Origin: Bradyrhizobium sp. 139
GTDB lineage: Bacteria; Pseudomonadota; Alphaproteobacteria; Rhizobiales; Xanthobacteraceae
NCBI RefSeq assembly: GCF_023074175.1
Contig: NZ_JADPKS010000158.1
Coordinates: 34,902 to 98,901, forward strand
DNA: 64,000 bases
Direction: 5' to 3'
This document shows positions 44,641 through 52,355 of this stretch, one piece after another. Under the pieces are notes generated by a model. That model made no database searches. It worked only from the letters and a program-made list of their open reading frames with translations, and was not told the origin of the DNA. The number at the start of each line of letters is the position of its first letter. Within the stretch, counting starts at the first letter, position 1. The translations under genes were made by a program, and so were the position numbers.

Positions 44641-46023
44641 ATGTCCACGTTCGACGATCCGTTCGATGCCAACCGCAACCTTCAGTCGGGCTGTGTTTGC
44701 GGCCGGCACAATTCAGCGGCGGAGCATGAGCAGGCCTCGCTGGCGTTCCGTTGCGAACCGGTCGAGAGCGAGGAGAAGCGTTACGAGGGCGTGGTGGCGT
44801 CCGCCGTGATGCGCGCGATATTTCCGCAGGATGTGGCGCGGCGCGCGTTCCTCAAGTCGGTCGGGGCCTCGACCGCGCTTGCCGCGCTGTCGCAGTTCTT
44901 TCCGCTTCAGACGGCGACCGAAGTGTTTGCGCAGGCCGGCACGCCCGAGAAAAAGGATCTCAAGGTCGGCTTCATCCCGATCACTTGCGCCACGCCGATT
45001 ATCATGGCGGCGCCGCTCGGCTTCTATGCCAGGCACGGCCTCAATGTCGACGTGGTCAAGACCGCCGGCTGGGCCGTGATCCGCGACAAGACCATCAACA
45101 AGGAATACGACGCCGCCCACATGCTGGCGCCGATGCCGATCGCGATCTCACTCGGCTTAGGGGCCAACGCCATTCCCTTTGCCGTGCCCGCGATCGAGAA
45201 CATCAACGGGCAGGGCATCGTGCTGGCGATGAAGCACAAGGACAAGCGCGATCCGAAGGACTGGAAGGGCCTGAAATTCGCGATCCCGTTCGACTACTCC
45301 ATGCACAATTATCTGCTGCGGTATTATCTCGCCGAGCACGGCATCGACCCCGACACCGACGTACAGCTGCGTTCGGTGCCGCCGCCGGAAATGGTCGCGA
45401 ACCTGCGCGCCGACAACATCGACGGTTTCCTTGCGCCGGACAATATCTGCCAGCGTGCGATCTATGACGGCGCCGGCTTCATGCACCTCTTGTCCAAGGA
45501 GATCTGGGACGGCCATCCCTGCTGCAGCTTCGCCGCGAGCCGCGAGTTCATCACGACGGCGCCGAACAGTTTTGCCGCGCTGACGCGCGCGATCGTCGAT
45601 GCGACCGCCTATGCGTCGAAGGCGGAGAACCGCAAACAGATTGCGGAGGCGATCGCGCCGGCGAATTACATCAACGCGCCGGTCACCGTGCTGGAGCAGG
45701 TCTTGACCGGCACCTATGCCGACGGCCTCGGCGGCGTGAAGACGGATGAAAAGCGCGTCGATTTCGACCCGTTCCCCTGGCAGTCTTTCGCAGTGTGGAT
45801 GCTGACGCAGATGAAGCGCTGGGGCCAAATCAAGGGCGACGTCGACTACAAGGCGGTCGCCGAGCAGGTGTATCTGGCGACCGACACCAGGAAGCTGATG
45901 ACCGAAATGGGTCTGACGCCGCCCACGAGCGCCTACAAGTCGTTTGCGGTGATGGGCAAGACATTCGATCCGGGGAAGCCGGAGGACTACGTCGCGAGCT
46001 TCAAGATCAGGAAGGCGTCGTGA
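44641..46023 (+). CDS. cynA: Cyanate/nitrate-type ABC transporter substrate-binding protein (CynA/NrtA family)
   Basis: 460 residues. A cytosolic-looking leader with a short Cys cluster (NLQSGCVCGRH) is followed by a Tat-like signal (ARRAFLKSVGASTALAALSQFF). The mature protein starts near AQAGTPEKKDLKVGFIPITCATPIIMAAPLGFYARHGLNVDVVKTAGWAVIRDKTINKEYDAAHML, the NrtA/CmpA/CynA signature. The substrate is assigned as cyanate because the permease, ATPase and cyanase genes follow directly; a nitrate or sulfonate substrate is the alternative if judged by this gene alone. The gene starts 69 bases after a stem-loop, so it probably has its own promoter. Confidence 0.88.
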   Translation: MSTFDDPFDANRNLQSGCVCGRHNSAAEHEQASLAFRCEPVESEEKRYEGVVASAVMRAIFPQDVARRAFLKSVGASTALAALSQFFPLQTATEVFAQAGTPEKKDLKVGFIPITCATPIIMAAPLGFYARHGLNVDVVKTAGWAVIRDKTINKEYDAAHMLAPMPIAISLGLGANAIPFAVPAIENINGQGIVLAMKHKDKRDPKDWKGLKFAIPFDYSMHNYLLRYYLAEHGIDPDTDVQLRSVPPPEMVANLRADNIDGFLAPDNICQRAIYDGAGFMHLLSKEIWDGHPCCSFAASREFITTAPNSFAALTRAIVDATAYASKAENRKQIAEAIAPANYINAPVTVLEQVLTGTYADGLGGVKTDEKRVDFDPFPWQSFAVWMLTQMKRWGQIKGDVDYKAVAEQVYLATDTRKLMTEMGLTPPTSAYKSFAVMGKTFDPGKPEDYVASFKIRKAS

Positions 46024-46040
46024 GGATGATGCGCGCTCTC

Positions 46041-46190
46041 GCTTCACCTCGCCCCGCTTGCGGGGAGAGGTCGGATTGCATCGTCAGATGCAATCCGGGT
46101 GAGGGGGAGCCTCCGCGAGTCCGTCTTTTACCGAATTTGCGGAAGCATGCCCCTCACCCCAACCCTCTCCCCGTAAGAACGGGGAGAGGG
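46041..46190. repeat. Palindromic repeat inserted between cynA and cynB
   Basis: It begins CACCTCGCCCCGC and ends with a hairpin. Three perfect stems are visible: CCCCGC/GCGGGG (46052-46065), GGATTGCATC/GATGCAATCC (46073-46096) and a twelve-pair stem CCCTCTCCCCGT/ACGGGGAGAGGG (46163-46190). The last stem holds the ribosome-binding site of the following gene. This class of repeat is common in Bradyrhizobium intergenic regions. Part of the same motif (CCTCACCCCGCTTGCGG) occurs near 2558. Confidence 0.85.
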
Positions 46191-46192
46191 AG

Positions 46193-47035
46193 ATGACCAA
46201 TACCTCCCTCCGCCTCCGCGCGGGCCTCGTCTCCATCGTGCTGCTCGCCGCGTTTCTCGGTATCTGGCATCTCGCCACGCGCTCGACCGGCACCGTCGCG
46301 ACGATGAGCCCGGAATACGCCAAGCTGATGGGGCTGACCGCGACGCAGGGCAAATCCGCCATGCCGGGGCCGCTCGATGTCGGTGCAAAACTCTGGGAGC
46401 ATCTGAGACGGCCGTTCTACGACAACGGACCGAACGACAAGGGGCTCGGCATCCAGCTTGTCTATTCCATTGCGCGCGTCGGCGCCGGCTATCTGCTCGC
46501 CGTGCTCGTCGCCATCCCGCTCGGCTTCATCATCGGCATGTCGCCGCTGCTGAGCAAGGCGCTCGATCCCTTCATCCAGGTGCTCAAACCGATCTCGCCG
46601 CTGGCCTGGATGCCGCTCGCGCTCTACACCATCAAGGATTCTTCGATCTCCGCGATCTTCGTGATCTTCATCTGCTCGATCTGGCCGATGCTGCTCAATA
46701 CCGTCTTTGGCGTCGCCGGCGTGCGCAAGGAATGGATCAATGTTGCCCGGACGCTCGAGGTCGGCACCCTCAGGCGTGCCTTCACCGTAATCCTGCCGGC
46801 GGCGGCGCCGACGATCTTGACGGGGATGCGCATCTCCATCGGCATCGCCTGGCTCGTGATCGTCGCCGCCGAAATGCTCGTCGGCGGCACCGGCATCGGC
46901 TACTTCGTCTGGAACGAGTGGAACAACCTCTCGATTACCAACGTGATCATTGCGATCCTGCTGATCGGGATCGTCGGCATGCTGCTCGACCAGATCCTCG
47001 CGCGCTTCACGCGCATGGTCACGTTTCCGGAGTAG
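46193..47035 (+). CDS. cynB: Cyanate ABC transporter permease (CynB/NrtB family)
   Basis: 280 residues with six transmembrane helices. The cytosolic EAA-like loop is NVARTLEVGTLRRAFTVILPAAAPTILTGMRISIGIAWLVIVAAEML, the part that meets the ATPase. QLVYSIARVGAGYLLAVLVAIPLGFIIGMSP is typical of NrtB/SsuC permeases. The ATG at 46193 directly follows the repeat 46041-46190, whose GGGGAGAGGGAG serves as Shine-Dalgarno sequence and is locked in a stem. It is separated from cynD by four bases. Confidence 0.9.
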   Translation: MTNTSLRLRAGLVSIVLLAAFLGIWHLATRSTGTVATMSPEYAKLMGLTATQGKSAMPGPLDVGAKLWEHLRRPFYDNGPNDKGLGIQLVYSIARVGAGYLLAVLVAIPLGFIIGMSPLLSKALDPFIQVLKPISPLAWMPLALYTIKDSSISAIFVIFICSIWPMLLNTVFGVAGVRKEWINVARTLEVGTLRRAFTVILPAAAPTILTGMRISIGIAWLVIVAAEMLVGGTGIGYFVWNEWNNLSITNVIIAILLIGIVGMLLDQILARFTRMVTFPE

Positions 47036-47039
47036 GCCG

Positions 47040-47963
47040 GTGACCGAAAAGTTCATCTCCATCGAAGCCATCGCAAGGCGCTATCCGGGCGCCGGCGGCG
47101 CGACCATCGCCGTGTTCGAGAACCTGTGGCTGTCGATGGCGCGCGGCGAGTTCGCCTGCGCGATCGGTCATTCCGGCTGCGGCAAGACCACGGTGCTCAA
47201 CATCCTCGCCGGCCTCGATGCGCCGAGCGAGGGTGCCGTGATCGTGGATGGGCAGGCGATTTCCGGCACGAGCCTCGACCGCGCCGTGATCTTCCAGAGC
47301 CATGCGCTGCTGCCTTGGCGCACCGTGCTCGGCAATGTCGGCTATGCCGTCAGCTCGAAATGGCGCAGCTGGGATCGCGCCAGGGTGAAGGCGCATGCGC
47401 AGACCTACATCGATCTGGTCGGCCTGACCGGCTCCGAGCACAAGCGTCCCTCGGAACTGTCCGGCGGCATGAAGCAGCGCGTCGGCATTGCGCGGGCGCT
47501 CTCGATCACGCCGAAGATCATGTTGATGGACGAGCCGTTCTCGGCGCTGGACGCGCTGACGCGCGGCACGCTCCAGGACGAGGTGCGGCGCATCTGTCTG
47601 GAGACCGGGCAGACCGCGTTCATGATCACCCATGACGTCGACGAGGCGATCTATCTGGCCGACAAGATATTTCTCATGACCAACGGTCCGGGCGCGGTGC
47701 TGGCGGAGGTGGTCGAAAATCCGCTGCCGAAGGATCGCGGCCGCACCGATCTGCACCGCCATCCGCTCTATTACGCGCTGCGCAACCACATCATCGATTT
47801 TCTGGTCAGCCGCAGCAAGAATTTCGCCGCCGAGAAGCCCGATCACGATCCGCGCAACGTGCCCGTGGTACACATTGGCAAGCCGGGATTGACGATCGCA
47901 GTCAGCGGCGACGAGCAACGACAGACGCGGATACCCGGGGCCAGCCCCGGTATGACTGCCTAA
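47040..47963 (+). CDS. cynD: Cyanate ABC transporter ATP-binding protein (CynD/NrtD family)
   Basis: 307 residues, GTG start at 47040. Walker A GHSGCGKTT (about residues 43-51), Q-loop in FQSHALLPW, signature LSGGMKQR, Walker B IMLMDEPF, His in FMITHDVDEA. It drives cyanate uptake through cynB. The C-terminus has an unusual tail: after about residue 285, SGDEQRQTRIPGASPGMTA is encoded by a fragment of a palindromic repeat (47931-47953). The core fold ends before that, so activity should be unaffected. Confidence 0.9.
   Translation: MTEKFISIEAIARRYPGAGGATIAVFENLWLSMARGEFACAIGHSGCGKTTVLNILAGLDAPSEGAVIVDGQAISGTSLDRAVIFQSHALLPWRTVLGNVGYAVSSKWRSWDRARVKAHAQTYIDLVGLTGSEHKRPSELSGGMKQRVGIARALSITPKIMLMDEPFSALDALTRGTLQDEVRRICLETGQTAFMITHDVDEAIYLADKIFLMTNGPGAVLAEVVENPLPKDRGRTDLHRHPLYYALRNHIIDFLVSRSKNFAAEKPDHDPRNVPVVHIGKPGLTIAVSGDEQRQTRIPGASPGMTA
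47931..47953. repeat. Fragment of a palindromic repeat inside the cynD 3' end
   Basis: ATACCCGGGG, CCAG, CCCCGGTAT forms a hairpin with one bulged base. The surrounding GACAGACGCGGATACCCGGGG...CCGGTATGACTGCC resembles the ends of intergenic repeats in this group. It lies within the coding frame and donates the last residues. Confidence 0.5.
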
Positions 47964-47978
47964 AAGGGAGACCCTGAC

Positions 47979-48467
47979 ATGAAACGCGAAGACCTCACCG
48001 AGAAGCTGCTCGACATCAAGCGCGAGAAGGGCTGGAGCTGGAAATACATCTGCGACCAGGTCGGCGGTTACGCGGAGGTGTTGATCGTCGGCGCCATTCT
48101 CGGCCAGATGAAATTGACAAAACCGCAGGCCGCGAACGCCGGCGAGTTGTTCGGCCTGTCGAAGGCCGAGACGGCGATGCTCAACGAGGTGCCGATGCGC
48201 GGCACCGGCACGCCGATGCCGCCGACCGACCCGCTGATCTACCGCTTCTACGAGATGGTGATGGTCAACGGCCCGGCCTGGAAGGCGCTGATCGAGGAAG
48301 AATTCGGCGACGGCATCATGTCGGCGATCGATTTCGACATGGGAATCGAGCGCGTTGCCAATCCGAAGGGCGACCGCGTCAAAATCACGATGAGCGGCAA
48401 GTTCCTGCCGTACAAATATTATGGCGCCAGCGGCAACGTGCCGGAGTACGGCTTCAAGGAGGGATGA
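47979..48467 (+). CDS. cynS: Cyanate hydratase (cyanase)
   Basis: 162 residues. An N-terminal helical domain (REDLTEKLLDIKREKGWSWKYICDQVGG) is followed by the catalytic C-terminal domain. The three active-site residues known from the E. coli enzyme are present: R89 and E92 in YRFYEM, and S115 in GIMSAIDF. It converts cyanate and bicarbonate to ammonia and carbon dioxide. AAGGGAG lies nine bases before the ATG at 47979. It is the last gene of the cynABDS unit. A palindromic repeat follows. Confidence 0.97.
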   Translation: MKREDLTEKLLDIKREKGWSWKYICDQVGGYAEVLIVGAILGQMKLTKPQAANAGELFGLSKAETAMLNEVPMRGTGTPMPPTDPLIYRFYEMVMVNGPAWKALIEEEFGDGIMSAIDFDMGIERVANPKGDRVKITMSGKFLPYKYYGASGNVPEYGFKEG

Positions 48468-48474
48468 TCGGAGC

Positions 48475-48526
48475 GAGTGGCGAATTGCGAGTGGCGAATA
48501 GGGGCTATTCGCCATTCGCCACTCTC
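48475..48526. repeat. Hairpin repeat between cynS and the DUF1476 gene
   Basis: GAGTGGCGAAT.TGCGAGTGGCGAATAG pairs with CTATTCGCCATTCGCCACTC around GGG. GGCGAATAG/CTATTCGCC is a perfect core. It lies between two convergent genes and could end both transcripts. Confidence 0.75.
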
Positions 48527-48533
48527 TATGGGC

Positions 48534-48857
48534 CTATTTCCCCGCCTTCACCTCGGCCGCAGCCACCGCGAGCAGCTCGCTCATCTTGGCGCGAATCGCC
48601 TGTTCGGTGACGGCGACGTTCTTGGCGGCGAAATCGGCCATGACCTTGCGCAGGACGTCGGCATCGCCGGCCTCCTCGAAATCGGCCGCGATCACCTCCT
48701 TGGCGTAGGCGGTGGCGGCGTCGCCGGTGACGCCGAGCTTTTCGGCCGCCCACAGGCCGAGCAACCGGTTGCGGCGGGCTTCCGCCTTGAATTTCTGCTC
48801 CTCGTCGAGGGCGAACTTCTTCTCAAAGCCTTCCTGCCGCTTGTTGATCTCGCTCAT
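48534..48857 (-). CDS. DUF1476 protein, F1-ATPase inhibitor (zeta subunit)
   Basis: 107 residues: MSEINKRQEGFEKKFALDEEQKFKAEARRNRLLGLWAAEKLG, then AYAKEVIAADFEEAGDADVLRKVMADF. This is the alphaproteobacterial DUF1476 protein shown in Paracoccus to block F1-ATP hydrolysis through its N-terminal inhibitory segment. The ATG at 48857 is the family start; the upstream extension is unsupported. It is convergent with cynS. Confidence 0.93.
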   Translation of the reverse strand: MSEINKRQEGFEKKFALDEEQKFKAEARRNRLLGLWAAEKLGVTGDAATAYAKEVIAADFEEAGDADVLRKVMADFAAKNVAVTEQAIRAKMSELLAVAAAEVKAGK

Positions 48858-49166
48858 GCCTTTTTCAATTCCCTGCTGACTGGATCCCGAGACCTCGTTG
48901 CGAGAGCCCCGGCGCATGCCTAGATAAGGAGCACGAATCGGCAAGACAACGGGCCGTTAAGCCGCAGGCAAGGCGGTATAAGTTGGCATCGGATGGACCG
49001 GATCGATTGTGCTGGGACAGCCAATCGGATAGGTTGCCTGAAGGCGTGGTTCCCGTTCTGTTTCCGTGGGTTCCAGGCCATTCACGGCAGCTCCGCCGTG
49101 GGTCGTAGTTCTCGTAAACCGGAGCACACCAAATATATGGATTTCAACAAAACACGGTACATCCCC
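48858..49166. other. Intergenic region upstream of purC
   Basis: About 309 bases between the DUF1476 gene and the purC start. It includes a small hairpin CACGGC/GCCGTG near 49082-49099. An upstream in-frame ATG at 49137 (MDFNKTRYIP) follows GGAG at a wide spacing and could be an alternative purC start. No known regulatory motif is identified. Confidence 0.4.
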
Positions 49167-49934
49167 ATGAGCCGTCGGCGTCGCATTTATGAAGGCAAGG
49201 CAAAGGTTCTTTACGAAGGCCCCGAGCCCGGTACCCTGATCCAGCACTTCAAGGACGACGCCACCGCGTTCAACGCGAAAAAGCATCAGGTGATCGAGGG
49301 CAAGGGTGTCCTCAACAACCGGATCTCGGAGTACCTGTTTCAGCACCTCAACGACATCGGGGTGCCGACCCATTTCATCCGCCGCCTCAACATGCGCGAG
49401 CAGCTGATTCGCGAGGTCGAGATCGTGCCGCTCGAAGTGGTGGTGCGGAATGTCGCCGCCGGCTCGCTGTCGCAGCGCCTCGGCATCGAGGAGGGCACGC
49501 AGCTGCCCCGTTCGATTATCGAATTCTACTACAAGAACGACCAGCTCAACGACCCCATGGTGTCGGAAGAGCACATCACCGCCTTCGGCTGGGCCACGCC
49601 GCAGGAGATCGACGACATCATGGCGCTCGCCATCCGCGTCAACGACTTCCTCACCGGCCTCTTTCTCGGCATCGGCATCCGCCTCGTCGACTTCAAGATG
49701 GAGTGTGGCCGGCTGTTCGAAAACGAGATGATGCGGATCATCGTCGCCGACGAGATCTCCCCGGACTCCTGCCGTCTCTGGGACATCAAGTCGAACGAGA
49801 AGCTCGACAAGGACCGCTTCCGCCGCGACCTCGGTGGCCTGCTCGAGGCCTATACGGAAGTCGCAAAGCGCCTCGGCATCCTCATGGAGAACGAGCGTCC
49901 GGCGGGCTCCGGCCCGGTGCTGGTGAAGAGCTAA
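49167..49934 (+). CDS. purC: Phosphoribosylaminoimidazole-succinocarboxamide synthase
   Basis: 255 residues. MSRRRRIYEGKAKVLYEGPEPGTLIQHFKDDATAFNAKKHQVIEGKGVLNNRISEYLFQHL is the SAICAR synthase N-terminus (ATP-binding part), with IVPLEVVVRNVAAGSLSQRLG and LVDFKMECGRL, typical substrate and ATP motifs, further on. It joins aspartate to CAIR in purine synthesis. An in-frame ATG at 49137 adds ten residues. It is followed by purS after 13 bases. Confidence 0.97.
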   Translation: MSRRRRIYEGKAKVLYEGPEPGTLIQHFKDDATAFNAKKHQVIEGKGVLNNRISEYLFQHLNDIGVPTHFIRRLNMREQLIREVEIVPLEVVVRNVAAGSLSQRLGIEEGTQLPRSIIEFYYKNDQLNDPMVSEEHITAFGWATPQEIDDIMALAIRVNDFLTGLFLGIGIRLVDFKMECGRLFENEMMRIIVADEISPDSCRLWDIKSNEKLDKDRFRRDLGGLLEAYTEVAKRLGILMENERPAGSGPVLVKS

Positions 49935-49947
49935 AGGGGTTTTGGAC

Positions 49948-50190
49948 GTGAAGGCACGTGTCACCGTTACCTTGAAGACGGGCATCCTCGACCCCCAGGG
50001 GAAGGCCATCGAAGGCGCGCTGAAGTCGCTCGGCGTCGACGGCGTCGCCAGCGTCCGTCAGGGCAAGGTGTTCGATATCGAGCTTGCCGGCGCGGACAAG
50101 GCCAAGGCGGAGGCGGCGTTGAAGGACGCCGCCGACAAGCTGCTGGCAAATACCGTGATCGAAAATTATGCGATCGAGGTGAAAGCATAA
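49948..50190 (+). CDS. purS: FGAM synthase subunit PurS
   Basis: 80 residues, GTG start at 49948 (a TTG at 49942 is possible): KARVTVTLKTGILDPQGKAIEGALKSLGVDGVASVRQGKVFDIEL, the PurS fold. It bridges PurQ and PurL in the three-part FGAM synthase. AAGGGG lies ten bases upstream. It is co-transcribed with purC; purQ and purL lie 1.5 and 11 kb further on. Confidence 0.95.
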   Translation: MKARVTVTLKTGILDPQGKAIEGALKSLGVDGVASVRQGKVFDIELAGADKAKAEAALKDAADKLLANTVIENYAIEVKA

Positions 50191-50201
50191 GAGTAGGCAA
50201 A

Positions 50202-50456
50202 ATGCCGGACGTGGCGGCAGAGCTGATGTTCGAGGTGTTGAAATCGATCCAGGCGCGGCTGGCGCAGGTCGATGGCAAGATCGATGAAATGAAGCAGGAA
50301 ATGTCGGCGCTGCGAACTTCTCAGAACGCGGCTCGTCAGGAGATCACCAGCGTCTTTCAGGAGATTTCCGGAATTCATGCCACGCTGGTGAGGCATGAAG
50401 GGCGGCTCGATCGTATCGAGCAGCGGTTTGAACTCAGCGATGCAGCGGTTCGGTGA
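50202..50456 (+). CDS. Short coiled-coil protein inside the purine cluster
   Basis: 84 residues: MPDVAAELMFEVLKSIQARLAQVDGKIDEMKQEMSALRTSQNAARQEITSVFQEISGIHATLVRHEGRLDRIEQRFELSDAAVR. Heptad-like spacing of Leu, Ile and Val from residue 10 to 80 predicts a long coiled-coil. It starts eleven bases after purS and is probably co-transcribed. No known role in purine synthesis; it could scaffold complexes. It is followed by CorA on the opposite strand. Confidence 0.65.
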   Translation: MPDVAAELMFEVLKSIQARLAQVDGKIDEMKQEMSALRTSQNAARQEITSVFQEISGIHATLVRHEGRLDRIEQRFELSDAAVR

Positions 50457-50468
50457 GATCGGCCTGGC

Positions 50469-51485
50469 TCACAGCCATCCGGCACGACGAAACTGCCAAT
50501 ACAGCGCGCCGCACGCCGTCAGCATCACGCCGAGCAGCATGTAATAGCCGTACTCCCAGTCCAGCTCCGGCATGTGCTTGAAGTTCATGCCGTAGATGCC
50601 GGCGAGCGCGGTCGGGATCGCGATGATGGCGAGCCAGGAGGCAAGCTTCTTGGAGACCGCCGTCTCCTGCGCCTGGCCGACCAGGAGACTCGCTTCGAAC
50701 GCGAAGGCCAGCACTTCGCGCATGGAATCGATGCGCTCCTGGATGTTCCGCACGTGGTCGGTGACGTCGCGGAACAGCGGCTGCATGGCCTGCCGCACCA
50801 TCGCAAGCTCGTCATGCTCCAGCCGGCGGCAGACCTCGACCAGCGGGCCGATCGCGGTTCTGAGCCGCAGCAGGTCGCGGCGCAGCATGTAAAGCCGCTC
50901 GATCTGCCCCTTGCTGATCGGCTTAGAGAGCACGTCGTCCTCGATGCCCTCGACCTCCTCGTGAATGCTCTCGAGCACGGGCGAGTAGTTGTCGACGATG
51001 AAATCGAGGATGGCGTAGAGGATGTAGTCCTCGCCGCGCGCGAGCGCCCGCGGGCAGCTTTCGCAGCGTTCGCGCACCGGCGTGTAGGACGTCGAAGCGC
51101 CGTGGCGCACCGAGACCAGGTAGCCTTCGCCGACGAAGATGTGGGTCTCGCCGAAGGCGATCCGGCCCTCGATCAATTGCGCGGTGCGCGCCACGATGAA
51201 CAGGGCCTCGCCATATTGCTCGATCTTGGGACGCTGGTGGGCGTGGTTGGCGTCCTCGATCGCGAGCTCGTGCAGGTCGAACTGTTTCTGCACCGCGCCG
51301 AGCAGCGCCATGTCGGGCTCATGCAGTCCGATCCAGACCACGTGCCCAGGTTTTGCCCGCCAGCTCGAGGCCTCGCTGATGACGATGTTGGCGACGCGTC
51401 GGCCGTCGACATAGGCGCCGGCGGCGACGACGCCGTCGGCGGACACCGGCTCGGAGGGGGATGTGGGCAGCGACGGGACGTTCAT
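50469..51485 (-). CDS. CorA-family divalent-cation transporter
   Basis: 338 residues. A long cytosolic N-terminal domain, a stalk helix (RRDLLRLRTAIGPLVEVCRRLEH) and two C-terminal transmembrane helices. The selectivity motif GMN is in IYGMNFKHMPELDWEYGYYMLL. The ATG at 51485 is chosen (MNVPSLPTSP); an in-frame extension to 51545 exists. It carries Mg2+ (or Co2+/Ni2+) into the cell. It lies on the opposite strand between purS and purQ, so it splits the purine genes. Confidence 0.93.
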   Translation of the reverse strand: MNVPSLPTSPSEPVSADGVVAAGAYVDGRRVANIVISEASSWRAKPGHVVWIGLHEPDMALLGAVQKQFDLHELAIEDANHAHQRPKIEQYGEALFIVARTAQLIEGRIAFGETHIFVGEGYLVSVRHGASTSYTPVRERCESCPRALARGEDYILYAILDFIVDNYSPVLESIHEEVEGIEDDVLSKPISKGQIERLYMLRRDLLRLRTAIGPLVEVCRRLEHDELAMVRQAMQPLFRDVTDHVRNIQERIDSMREVLAFAFEASLLVGQAQETAVSKKLASWLAIIAIPTALAGIYGMNFKHMPELDWEYGYYMLLGVMLTACGALYWQFRRAGWL

Positions 51486-51653
51486 GGCTTCAATCCCGGG
51501 CAAATCCATCGGGCCAAACGGCGTGCGGCCATGGCCTGTGTACAAGGCCCTCTCACGAGGCTAGCACTGGTAAAATCCCCGTCAAATGGTTATGTCTCTT
51601 CACGAATTGGCCCGCTGCCAACCCCGATTCCCGCCACCGTCGGAACCTCTGCC

Positions 51654-52355
51654 ATGAAAGCCGCCATCCTCGTCTTTCCCGGAATCAACCGTGAGCGCGA
51701 CATGGCGCGCGCACTGAGGCTGATCTCGGGCCATGAGCCCGCGATGGTGTGGCACGCCGAGACCTCGCTGCCTGGCGGCACCGATCTCGTGGTGGTGCCG
51801 GGCGGCTTCTCCTATGGCGATTATCTTCGCTGTGGTGCGATTGCGGCGCGGTCGCCGGTGATGGACGCGGTGCGCGACTATGCGGCCAAGGGCGGCCTCG
51901 TGCTCGGTGTCTGCAATGGTTTTCAGATCCTCTGCGAGTCCGGCCTGCTGCCCGGCGTCTTGATGCGCAACGCGCGGCTGAAATTCATCTGTCACGACGT
52001 GCATCTGCGCGTCGAGCGTTCCGACACGCCGTTCACCCGCGGCTACAATGCGGGGCAGGTGATCCGCGTGCCGATCGCCCATGGCGAGGGCAATTACGCG
52101 GCGGACGAAGAGACCATCAAGCGGCTCGAAGGCGAGGGGCGGGTGCTCTATCGCTACTGCTCGGCCGACGGTGCGATCGATGATATCAGCAACATCAACG
52201 GCGCGGCGCAATCCATCGCCGGCATCGTCAACGACAGCGGCAACGTGCTCGGCATGATGCCGCACCCCGAGAACCACGTCGAAGACATCATGGGCTGCAC
52301 CGACGGCCGCGGCCTGTTCGCGGGCCTGGTCCAGCATCTGGAAAAGGCCGCGTGA
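51654..52355 (+). CDS. purQ: FGAM synthase glutaminase subunit PurQ
   Basis: 233 residues, class I glutamine amidotransferase. The nucleophile is C87 in GLVLGVCNGFQILCE, and the His/Glu partners lie in MMPHPENH near residue 205. It supplies ammonia to PurL. The ATG at 51654 is the family start. Its stop overlaps the GTG start of the next gene, a periplasmic binding protein with no known tie to purines. Confidence 0.96.
   Translation: MKAAILVFPGINRERDMARALRLISGHEPAMVWHAETSLPGGTDLVVVPGGFSYGDYLRCGAIAARSPVMDAVRDYAAKGGLVLGVCNGFQILCESGLLPGVLMRNARLKFICHDVHLRVERSDTPFTRGYNAGQVIRVPIAHGEGNYAADEETIKRLEGEGRVLYRYCSADGAIDDISNINGAAQSIAGIVNDSGNVLGMMPHPENHVEDIMGCTDGRGLFAGLVQHLEKAA

Noticed and set aside
46041..46190. 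Insertion sequence between cynA and cynB
   Set aside because: Only 150 bases with stacked hairpins and no transposase frame; it is a short palindromic repeat.
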